Assembly: GCA_021777685.1 (NCBI GenBank)
Contig: JAJYDH010000143.1
Coordinates: forward strand, 1-12,629
Source: Planctomycetota bacterium
Lineage (GTDB): Bacteria > Planctomycetota > Planctomycetia > Isosphaerales > Isosphaeraceae
Direction of reading: 5' to 3'
Length of the DNA: 12,629 nucleotides
Positions within the stretch are counted from its first letter, which is position 1. Every line of letters starts with the position of its first letter. Positions 5,606 through 12,597 of this stretch are shown here, piece after piece. A program made the translations under genes and the position numbers. The notes below the pieces were generated by a model. That model worked only from the letters and a program-made list of their open reading frames with translations, was not told the DNA's origin and ran no database searches.

Positions 5606-8600
5606 ATGCTGAACAAGATCATCGAGTTCTCGCTCAAGAACCGCTTCCTCGTCCTGGTCCTGAGCGTCATCCTCATCGGCTCGGGCCTCTACTCGACGGC
5701 GCGGCTGCCGATCGACGCCGTGCCCGACCTGACCAATGTCCAGGTCCAGGTCCTGACGAACTCCCCGGCCCTGGGGCCGCTCGAGGTCGAGCAGTTCATC
5801 ACCTTCCCCGTCGAGCGGGCCATGAGCGGCATGCCTCGCGTAGAGGAGATCCTCTCCGTCTCCAAGTTCGGCCTCTCGAACGTCACGATCGTCTTCGAAG
5901 AGGGCGTGGACATCTACTGGGCGCGGGCCCTGGTGCTCGAGCGGCTCTCCCAGGCCCGCGAGGAGATCCCGGCCGGCTACGGCTCGCCCGGGATGGCACC
6001 CGTCTCCACGGGCCTGGGCGAGATCTACCAGTTCGAGGTCCGCGGCGAGGGCCACTCGCTGATGGAGTTGCGCACCATCCTCGAATGGTCGGTCGCCTAT
6101 CAGCTGAAGACGGTCCCCGGCGTCGTCGAGGTCAACACCTTCGGCGGCGAGCTCAAGACCTACGAGGTCCGCATCGACCCGGAGAAGCTCCTCAATTACG
6201 ACATCTCGCTGGGCCGGGTCTTCGAGGCGCTCCGGCGGAACAACGCCAACGAGGGCGGCGGCTACATCGTCCACTACGACGAGCAGCGGATCGTCCGCGG
6301 CGAGGGCCTCATCGAGAAGCTGGACGACGTCGCGAACATCGTCCTCGACTCGCGGCAGGACGGCACCCCCATCCACGTCCGGGACGTCGGCGAGGTCCGC
6401 TTCGCCCCGATGATCCGCCAGGGGGCCGTCACCCGGGACGGCCGCGGCGAGGTCGTCTCAGGCATCACCATGATGCTCATGGGCGAGAATTCGCGGGTCG
6501 TCGTCGACCGCGTCAAGGCGAAGATCGAGGACATCCGGAAGACCCTGCCGAAGGGCGTCACCATCGAGTCCTACTACGACCGGACCGACCTGGTGCGGAA
6601 GACCATCCTCACGGTCTTGAAGAACCTCTCCGAGGGCGGCCTCCTCGTCATCGTCGTCCTGTTCATCCTCCTGGGCAATCTCCGGGCGGGGCTCGTCGTC
6701 GCCTGCGCCATCCCGATGGCGATGCTGTTCGCGATCGACATGATGCTCTACTGGGGGATCGCCGGGAGCCTGATGAGCCTCGGGGCCATCGACTTCGGGC
6801 TGGTCGTCGACAGCTCCGTCATCATGATCGAGAACTGCGTCCTGCGGCTCTCCGGCCATGGCGCGCCGGAGAACGACCGGCGGAGCGTCGAGGAGGTCGT
6901 GCGCGACGCGGCCATCGAGGTCAGGCGTGCGACGATGTTCGGGGAGCTGATCATCACCATCGTCTACCTGCCGATCCTGGCGCTCATCGGGATGGAGGGG
7001 AAGCTCTTCCGGCCGATGGCGCTGACGGTCGTCTTCGCGCTCGCGGGGTCGCTCGTCCTGTCGCTCACGCTGATGCCGGTGCTCGCCTCGATGGCGCTGA
7101 AGCGTGAAAAAGACCCGGAAGGGGGCGTGGTCCGGTGGTGCCGGTCGCACCGCGTCGCCACGTCCCTCGTCATCGCCCTCGTCGCCCTCGGCCTCCCGCT
7201 CGCCGGGGTCTTCGCCGGCTTCGGGCTCCCGCTGGCATCGCTCGTGAACCCGCCTCGCGCGTACCTGCTCCTCCGGAAGAGCATCCCGACCGAGGAGCTG
7301 ATCCTGCTCGTGGTGACGCCCGCGATCCTCATCGGGCTCGCGCTCACGGCCATCCTCCTCGGGGGGCCGGTGAAGGAGAAGGACGTGTTCCTGATCCGCT
7401 GGGCGAAGGCGGCCTACGAGCCGATCCTGCACCGTGTCCTGAATCACCCGGCCCTCACCCTCGGGACGGCCGCGGCGCTGTTCGCGGGCGCCGTGTGGCT
7501 CGCGTTCGGCCTCGGCGCCGAGTTCATGCCGAAGCTCGACGAGGGGTCCATCGCGGTCCAGGCGTGGCGGCTGCCGAGCGTCTCGCTCGAGAAATCGGTC
7601 GAGTCGGCCACCCAGATCGAGAAGGTCCTCAAGTCGTTCCCCGAGGTCGATACCGTCGTCTCGAAGACCGGGCGGGGCGAGATCGCCACCGACCCGATGG
7701 GGGTGGAGATCAGCGACATCCTCGTGATGCTCAAGCCGCGCGAGGAATGGACCACGGTCCGCAGCCCGGAGGACCTGGCGGCCGTGATGGCTCGGGTCCA
7801 CGACGGCGAGCCCGCGGAGGAGCTTCGCAGGCGTGCGGCCGATGTATTCGCCGCGTTCGAGAAGGAGAACCTGGTCAACCCCAAGGACCGGCTCGTCAAG
7901 GCGATGGACGAGCTCCTGACCGCCGTCGTGCCGAGCAACATCTTCAGCTACTCGCAGCCGATCGAGCTGCGGGTCAGCGAGTTGGTGGCCGGCGTGCGCT
8001 CGGACCTGGGCATCAGCCTCTACGGCGACGACCTCGAGACCCTGCGGCGGAAGGGGGACGAGATCGTCTCGGTGCTCCAGTCCGTCCCGGGCGCCGCCGA
8101 CGCCAAGGCCGAGCAGGTGGCGGGGCTGCCGGTGCTGCGCGTCCACATCCGGCGGGACGAGATCGCCCGCTACGGCATCAATGCCTCCGACGTCCTCGAC
8201 GCCGTCGCCGCCGTCGGCGGCAAGACCGTCGGCCAGGTCTTCGAGGGCCAGCGGCGCTTCGCCCTGCAGGTCCGGTTCGACCCGGCGGTCCGCAAGGACC
8301 TGGACGCGATCCGCCGGATCAAGGTGGCGGACCCCCAGGGGCGGCAGATCCCGCTGGAGCAGCTCGCCGACCTCGCCGTCGAGCAGGGCCCGGCGCAGAT
8401 CAGCCGCGACAACATCCGGAGGCGCATCCTGCTGGAGTGCAACGTGCGCGGCCGGGACGTGGCCAGCTTCGTCGCCGAGGCGCAGCGCCGGATCGCCGAG
8501 CGGGTCCAGCTCCCGACGGGCTACTCGCTGACCTGGGGCGGCCAGTTCGAGCACCTGGTCTCGGCGTCGCGCAGGCTCGCGATCGTGGTCCCGCTCGCGC

Positions 8601-9121
8601 TGTTCCTCATCTTCCTCCTGCTGTATTCGAGCTTTAACTCGGCGCGGCTGGCGCTCCTCATCTACCTCGCCGTCCCGATGGCCTCGATTGGCGGGATCGC
8701 GGCCCTGTGGCTGCGGGGCATGCCGTTCTCGATCTCGGCCGGGGTGGGCTTCATCGCGCTCTTCGGGGTCGCGGTCCTCAACGGCCTGGTGCTCGTCAGC
8801 TACGCCGAGCACATCCGGGCCGAGGGAACGGACGCGACGGAGGCGGCGTTCCAGGCCGGCATGGTCCGGCTGCGCCCGGTCCTGATGACCGCGCTCGTCG
8901 CCAGCCTGGGGTTCCTGCCGATGGCGCTGTCGAGCAGCGAGGGGGCGGAGGTCCAGCGACCGCTCGCCACGGTCGTCATCGGCGGCCTGGTCAGCTCGAC
9001 GCTGCTGACCCTGCTGGTGCTGCCGACCATCTACCACTGGTTCGTGCCGCCGGGTGGTGCTGCGGCGGGCGGACCCGCCGGAATCGACGGGGCGGCGCCC
9101 GGGACCGGGACGGCGCAGTGA
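5606..9121 (+). CDS. czcA: HME-RND heavy-metal efflux pump, CzcA-type, enlarged
   Basis: Proton-driven inner-membrane pump that would pass divalent cations to the adaptor and outer-membrane channel. It begins with the family-typical MLNKIIEFSLKNRF at ATG 5606; the frame opens at 5426, but that stretch overlaps the czcB end. The TM4 motif is intact: D396-F-G-L-V-V-D402 ... E409-N. Two Asp plus Glu resemble the CzcA/divalent class rather than the CusA (Cu/Ag) motif. Other landmarks are PDLTNVQVQVLT, FPVERAMSGMP, EFMPKLDEGSIAVQAWRLPSVSLE, YSQPIELRVSEL and the C-terminal LVLPTIYHWF. At 1171 residues it exceeds the usual 1030-1070. Two stretches seem extra. Residues of about 505-590 hold two hydrophobic segments (about 517-547 and 563-587), between the first membrane domain and RWAKAAYEP. 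Residues of about 731-766 form a charged helical insert before the periplasmic YSQPIE motif. Transcription with czcC and czcB is likely. A GGAG at 5590-5593 is a rather distant ribosome-binding site. Confidence 0.95.
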   Translation: MLNKIIEFSLKNRFLVLVLSVILIGSGLYSTARLPIDAVPDLTNVQVQVLTNSPALGPLEVEQFITFPVERAMSGMPRVEEILSVSKFGLSNVTIVFEEGVDIYWARALVLERLSQAREEIPAGYGSPGMAPVSTGLGEIYQFEVRGEGHSLMELRTILEWSVAYQLKTVPGVVEVNTFGGELKTYEVRIDPEKLLNYDISLGRVFEALRRNNANEGGGYIVHYDEQRIVRGEGLIEKLDDVANIVLDSRQDGTPIHVRDVGEVRFAPMIRQGAVTRDGRGEVVSGITMMLMGENSRVVVDRVKAKIEDIRKTLPKGVTIESYYDRTDLVRKTILTVLKNLSEGGLLVIVVLFILLGNLRAGLVVACAIPMAMLFAIDMMLYWGIAGSLMSLGAIDFGLVVDSSVIMIENCVLRLSGHGAPENDRRSVEEVVRDAAIEVRRATMFGELIITIVYLPILALIGMEGKLFRPMALTVVFALAGSLVLSLTLMPVLASMALKREKDPEGGVVRWCRSHRVATSLVIALVALGLPLAGVFAGFGLPLASLVNPPRAYLLLRKSIPTEELILLVVTPAILIGLALTAILLGGPVKEKDVFLIRWAKAAYEPILHRVLNHPALTLGTAAALFAGAVWLAFGLGAEFMPKLDEGSIAVQAWRLPSVSLEKSVESATQIEKVLKSFPEVDTVVSKTGRGEIATDPMGVEISDILVMLKPREEWTTVRSPEDLAAVMARVHDGEPAEELRRRAADVFAAFEKENLVNPKDRLVKAMDELLTAVVPSNIFSYSQPIELRVSELVAGVRSDLGISLYGDDLETLRRKGDEIVSVLQSVPGAADAKAEQVAGLPVLRVHIRRDEIARYGINASDVLDAVAAVGGKTVGQVFEGQRRFALQVRFDPAVRKDLDAIRRIKVADPQGRQIPLEQLADLAVEQGPAQISRDNIRRRILLECNVRGRDVASFVAEAQRRIAERVQLPTGYSLTWGGQFEHLVSASRRLAIVVPLALFLIFLLLYSSFNSARLALLIYLAVPMASIGGIAALWLRGMPFSISAGVGFIALFGVAVLNGLVLVSYAEHIRAEGTDATEAAFQAGMVRLRPVLMTALVASLGFLPMALSSSEGAEVQRPLATVVIGGLVSSTLLTLLVLPTIYHWFVPPGGAAAGGPAGIDGAAPGTGTAQ

Positions 9122-9132
9122 AGGCCGGAGTT

Positions 9133-9240
9133 CGGGGACCCGCCGCTGCGACCTGGCCCGCACCTCCACCGACGCCTAGCGGGGAGCTGATCTCGCCTCG
9201 CCGCGGTCGCGCGATCGAGCGGTCCGCCAGCGGGTCCCCG
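9133..9240. repeat. Long-range 11-bp inverted repeat in the gap after czcA
   Basis: CGGGGACCCGC (9133-9143) is perfectly complementary to GCGGGTCCCCG (9230-9240), 86 bases apart. A nested pair GCGACC (9148-9153) with GGTCGC (9205-9210) is in register with it. Together they could close a structured RNA or a bulky terminator at the end of the czc transcript. There is no T-tract. The AAGGAGG at 9244-9250 lies right after the closing stem. Confidence 0.4.
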
Positions 9241-9253
9241 GCGAAGGAGGGGC

Positions 9254-9403
9254 ATGCCACAACCCGAACGCACGGCGGGGTTGCAACGAGGCAATCGCGG
9301 AGGTATCGAGACATCCTCGTTCGGCACCGGAGGGCCTGCCGGTCCGGGGGACACCGCTCCTAGCCGTCGCACCCGGGCACTGCAATTCCCGATGGATTCT
9401 TAA
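9254..9403 (+). CDS. Possible 49-residue small protein with a strong ribosome-binding site
   Basis: ATG 9254 follows AAGGAGG (9244-9250), the best Shine-Dalgarno match in this gap, though the 3-base spacing is short. The product is polar, Gly/Thr/Arg/Pro-rich, with no Cys, no membrane segment and no recognised motif (it starts MPQPERTAGLQRGNRGG and ends FPMDS). It stops at TAA 9401-9403, inside the AT-rich leader of the ZIP-like gene. The 310-base gap holds no other convincing gene. It may be a leader peptide, a small unstudied protein, or non-coding. Confidence 0.25.
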   Translation: MPQPERTAGLQRGNRGGIETSSFGTGGPAGPGDTAPSRRTRALQFPMDS

Positions 9404-9430
9404 TCGGCGTTAAGCTACTCAGATTAATCA
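9395..9430 (+). promoter_or_regulatory. AT-rich leader with dyads directly upstream of the ZIP-like gene
   Basis: CTTAA-N6-TTAAG (9399-9414) is a perfect dyad. GATT-N3-AATC (9395-9405) and the palindrome GATTAATC (9422-9429) flank it. The 40 bases before the ATG at 9432 contain 14 G or C, far below the surroundings. No Shine-Dalgarno is visible, so the message may be leaderless or start very close to the ATG. This looks like a promoter with overlapping operator sites. The regulator is unknown. Confidence 0.5.
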
Positions 9431-9431
9431 T

Positions 9432-10145
9432 ATGAACTCGCTCGCCCTCACAGCCGGGGCTTATGCCCTCATCCCAGCCACGGCCATCGCCGCGGGTGCG
9501 GCCCTTGCCGCGTTCCAACCCCCGGGGCCGTTCGTGCGGAGCGCCACCCAGCATTTCGCGGCCGGCGTGGTCTTCGCCGCGGTGGCCGGGGAATTGCTGC
9601 CGGATATCATGCACAGGGGATCGCCCGGCGGGGTGTTCGTCGGCTTTGCCCTCGGCACGGCGCTCATGCTCGCCGTCAAATGGTTCTCCGAACGGAGGGA
9701 GGCCGGGCGGCCCGGTGCGGGGGGGCTGATCGCCACGGTCGGCATCGACCTGTTCATCGACGGGATCGTCATCGGGATCGGGTTCGCCGCCGGCTCCCGG
9801 CAAGGCGTGCTCCTGACCGTGGCACTCACCATCGAGGTCCTCTTCCTGGGCCTGTCTGCCGCCTCCGCCCTGACGAGGGCCGGTGCCTCGCGGGCGAGGG
9901 TCATCGGCGTGCCGGCCTCGCTCGGCCTCCTGCTGGCGATCGGCGCGGTGGCCGGCGCGGGCCTGCTCGGCTCCCTCACGGGCGCCGTCATGGAGGCGGT
10001 ACTCTCGTTCGGCCTCGCGGCGCTCCTTTATCTCGTGACGGAGGAGCTATTGATCGAGGCCCACGAGGAGCCGCAATCCCCGTTCATCGCCGCCATGTTC
10101 TTCGCGGGCTTCCTACTCCTGTGCATGGTCGAGATGCTCGCATGA
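9432..10145 (+). CDS. ZIP-like metal transporter with altered metal-site residues
   Basis: A 237-residue, strongly hydrophobic protein with about seven to eight membrane segments. It resembles the ZIP family, which normally imports divalent metals into the cytosol. Shared hallmarks are QHFAAGVVFAAVAGELLPDI early on, the TM4-like D106-LFID110-G-IVIGIGFAAGSRQG, the TM5-like LTIEVLFLGLSAA, and a late YLVTEELLIEAHEE. In classical ZIPs TM4 has HNxxDG/EG and TM5 has HExxxE. Here the TM4 His and Asn are Asp and Leu, and the TM5 His is replaced, leaving D106, D110 and E135 (E135 falls where HE is expected). Metal choice, direction or activity may therefore differ. ATG 9432 gives a full N-terminal helix and lacks a Shine-Dalgarno. 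The ATPase gene follows 31 bases after the stop, so the two probably form one unit, perhaps handling the same ion. Family call is good; function is uncertain. Confidence 0.8.
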   Translation: MNSLALTAGAYALIPATAIAAGAALAAFQPPGPFVRSATQHFAAGVVFAAVAGELLPDIMHRGSPGGVFVGFALGTALMLAVKWFSERREAGRPGAGGLIATVGIDLFIDGIVIGIGFAAGSRQGVLLTVALTIEVLFLGLSAASALTRAGASRARVIGVPASLGLLLAIGAVAGAGLLGSLTGAVMEAVLSFGLAALLYLVTEELLIEAHEEPQSPFIAAMFFAGFLLLCMVEMLA

Positions 10146-10172
10146 ACATAACGTATATTTTGATTGGAATCA
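10146..10172 (+). promoter_or_regulatory. AT-rich spacer with TGATT-GG-AATCA dyad before the P-type ATPase
   Basis: Only 7 of these 27 bases are G or C. TGATTGGAATCA (10161-10172) is a dyad with 5-base arms and a 2-base centre. TATATT (10154-10159) resembles a -10 box, but no -35 match lies at the usual distance. It may be an internal promoter or operator for the ATPase, or a poorly conserved spacer in a ZIP-ATPase operon. The ribosome-binding site is weak (GGAA, 10166-10169). Confidence 0.4.
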
Positions 10173-10176
10173 GCCC

Positions 10177-12597
10177 ATGAGCCTCCGCCGGACGACCATC
10201 GATCTGCACTTCCTCCTGCCCGAGATGCCCGACGACGACGACGCCTGCGTCGCCCGCCTGGAGGCCCTGAGTGCCGCGGGCCGCGGCATCAGCCGAGCGC
10301 ATGTCAAGCGCGAAGGCGATAAGCCCCCGACTCTGTGCCTCCACTACGACCCGGACGTGGTGACGCTCGCCCAGGTGGAGCGGCTGGCCAAGGCGACCGG
10401 CCTCCAGATCACCGAACGCTTCGGCCACGCGATCATCCCCTTCCGCCTGATCGGCGGCGAGGACGCCGCGCGGCGCATCGAGAAGGGCCTCGCCGGCCAG
10501 AAAGGCGTGCTTGGCGTGTCGGTGAGCCTCCCGGCCCAGGTCGCGCGGATCGAGTTCGACCGGCAAGTCATCTCGCGGGAGGCGATCCAGCGGCAGGTCG
10601 AGGGGGTGACCGATGCGCCCAAGCCGAGCCGCCCGAAGTCTTGCTGCGGGTCGGAGAAGGTAGAGGCCGGGCACGAGGGGGATGACCACGGGTCCCCGTG
10701 GTATTCGCGGCACAAGGAGCTCGTCTGGAGCCTCATCGCTATCTCGCTATTGGCGCTCGCCTGGTGCGGGGAACGTTGGGCGGGGCTTCCGCGCGGGGCC
10801 GCGATCGCGATCTACCTCGGCTCCTACGCCTTCGGCGGTTACGACCTGGTGCGCCACGCCCTGAAATCGTGGTCGAAGGGCCGATTCTCGTTCGACATCG
10901 ACCTCCTCATGCTCGTCGCCTCCGTCGGCGCCGCCATCCTCGGACAGTGGACCGAGGGGGCGTTCCTCCTGTGCCTTTTCTCCTTCGCGCACGCGCTGGA
11001 ACACTACGCGATGGACCGCGCGAGGGGTGCCATCCGGGCGCTCGCCGACCTCGCCCCTCCCCTCGCCCGCATCATGCGCGACGGACGCGAGGTCGAAGTG
11101 CCGGTCGAGCAGGTGGCGAGAGGCGAAATCGTCATCGTCCGGCCCGCCGAACGGATATCCGTCGATGGCAAGGTCGTCTCCGGGCGCTCGGCGGTCAATC
11201 AGGCACCGATCACAGGCGAATCCGTCCCGGTGGAGAAGGAACCGGGGGCGGAGGTCTATGCGGGGACGATCAACGGCGAAGGAGCGCTTGAAATCGAGAC
11301 CACGCGCGCCGTGGGCGACCGGACGCTCGACCGCGTCATCAAGCTCGTCTCGGAGGCCCAGACGCAGAAGGCCCCGACGCAGCAGTTCACCGACCGATTC
11401 GAGGCGATCTTCGTGCCCGCGGTCCTCGTGGCCGACCTGCTCCTCATCGCACTGCCCCCGCTGCTGGGTTTCTGGGGCTGGCAGACGAGTTTCTATCGCG
11501 GGATGGCGCTCCTCGTGGCCGCCTCACCCTGTGCGCTCGCGCTGGGCACCCCCGCGGCGGTCCTGGCCGCCATCGCGCAGGCCGCCCGCAAGGGCGTGCT
11601 GATCAAGGGCGGCGCCCACCTGGAGAATCTGGGGACGATCCGGGCCATCGCCTTCGACAAGACCGGCACCCTCACCGTCGGCAAGCCCGAGGTGACGGAC
11701 CTGATCCCCATGGCGGGCGTCGACGAAGATCAGCTCCTCGGCGTCGCCGCCTCGGTCGAGCGGCGCAGCCAGCATCCGCTGGCGCAGGCCGTGGTCCGGC
11801 GCGCCGAAGGGGCGAAGCTGGGATTTCGCGAGGCCGGGGATCTGGAAAGCATCACGGCACGGGGCGTCCGTTCGACGATCGAGGGCACGCAGGTCGAGAT
11901 CGGCACCCTTCGCTTATGGGAGGGCAGCACCATTCCCGAGGAGATCCGGGCGGCCGTGGTCAAGCTGCAGGCCGCCGGCCGCAGCGTCATGGCCGTCCGG
12001 CATGGCGACCGCTGGCTCGGCGTCATCGGGGTCGCGGACCGACCTCGCGAAGGCGTGAGGGAGATATTGGGCCAGCTGCGTGACATGGAGATCCGACCGC
12101 TCGTCATGCTGACCGGGGACAATCGGGGCGTCGGGGAGGCCATCGGAAACGAGGTGGGCGTGGACGAGGTGAAGGCCGATCTCCTGCCGGAGGACAAGGT
12201 GACTGCCATCAAGGATATGCTGGCCGAGCACGGGCGAGTGGCGATGGTAGGAGACGGCGTCAACGACGCGCCCGCGCTGGCCAATGCGACCGTGGGCATC
12301 GCCATGGGCGGCGCCGGCACCGCCGTCGCGCTCGAGACCGCGGACGTGGCCCTCATGGGAGACGACCTGGCCAAGCTCGCCTTCGCCGTGGGCCTCGGCC
12401 GCAAGGCCAGCCGCGTCATCCGCCAGAACCTCTACGTCTCCCTCGGCGTGATCGCCTTCCTGATCGTCGCGACCACCACGGGCTATTTCGGGATCGGCCC
12501 GGCGGTCTTCTTCCACGAGGGGAGCACGCTCGCGGTCCTCGCCAACGCGCTGCGGCTCCTCGCGTTCGGGAATCGGGTCGTCTCCGTGCCTGCCTGA
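10177..12597 (+). CDS. P1B-4-type heavy-metal-translocating P-type ATPase (Zn/Co/Cd/Fe class)
   Basis: ATP-driven exporter of divalent metal from cytosol to periplasm, 806 residues. Catalytic motifs are complete: T346-GES in the actuator domain, phosphorylated D494 in DKTGT, H533-P534 (SQHPLAQ) in the nucleotide-binding domain, TGDN, and GD693GVNDAP at the hinge. The membrane metal site reads S450-P451-C452 rather than CPC, and the last membrane region carries HEGST (780-784) followed by LAVLANALRLL. This SPC plus HEGST pair is the P1B-4 signature (CoaT, CzcP, ZosA/PfeT group), so Co, Zn, Cd or Fe(II) is favoured over Cu. About eight membrane segments are visible, four of them before the actuator domain, including a YAFGGYDLV kink. 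The N-terminal 165 residues look like two HMA-like folds lacking CxxC (one Cys at DDDDAC), then KSCCGSEK and EGDDHG, possible alternative ligands. Start ATG 10177 lies 31 bases after the ZIP-like gene. Confidence 0.94.
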   Translation: MSLRRTTIDLHFLLPEMPDDDDACVARLEALSAAGRGISRAHVKREGDKPPTLCLHYDPDVVTLAQVERLAKATGLQITERFGHAIIPFRLIGGEDAARRIEKGLAGQKGVLGVSVSLPAQVARIEFDRQVISREAIQRQVEGVTDAPKPSRPKSCCGSEKVEAGHEGDDHGSPWYSRHKELVWSLIAISLLALAWCGERWAGLPRGAAIAIYLGSYAFGGYDLVRHALKSWSKGRFSFDIDLLMLVASVGAAILGQWTEGAFLLCLFSFAHALEHYAMDRARGAIRALADLAPPLARIMRDGREVEVPVEQVARGEIVIVRPAERISVDGKVVSGRSAVNQAPITGESVPVEKEPGAEVYAGTINGEGALEIETTRAVGDRTLDRVIKLVSEAQTQKAPTQQFTDRFEAIFVPAVLVADLLLIALPPLLGFWGWQTSFYRGMALLVAASPCALALGTPAAVLAAIAQAARKGVLIKGGAHLENLGTIRAIAFDKTGTLTVGKPEVTDLIPMAGVDEDQLLGVAASVERRSQHPLAQAVVRRAEGAKLGFREAGDLESITARGVRSTIEGTQVEIGTLRLWEGSTIPEEIRAAVVKLQAAGRSVMAVRHGDRWLGVIGVADRPREGVREILGQLRDMEIRPLVMLTGDNRGVGEAIGNEVGVDEVKADLLPEDKVTAIKDMLAEHGRVAMVGDGVNDAPALANATVGIAMGGAGTAVALETADVALMGDDLAKLAFAVGLGRKASRVIRQNLYVSLGVIAFLIVATTTGYFGIGPAVFFHEGSTLAVLANALRLLAFGNRVVSVPA

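Noticed and set aside
5601..5612. A three-codon mini-ORF (ATG CCA TGC TGA) overlapping the czcA start
   Set aside because: It is better spaced from GGAG at 5590 than czcA itself, which is curious, but such a short frame is easily chance and nothing else supports it.
3775..5676. A 633-codon minus-strand open frame opposite czcB
   Set aside because: Antisense to a well-supported adaptor gene, with shadow-like composition and no recognisable domain.
6458..9169. A 903-codon open frame on the minus strand opposite czcA
   Set aside because: It lies antisense to a clearly recognisable RND pump and its product is a low-complexity Arg/Asp/Glu-rich sequence, the usual shadow of GC-rich coding DNA.
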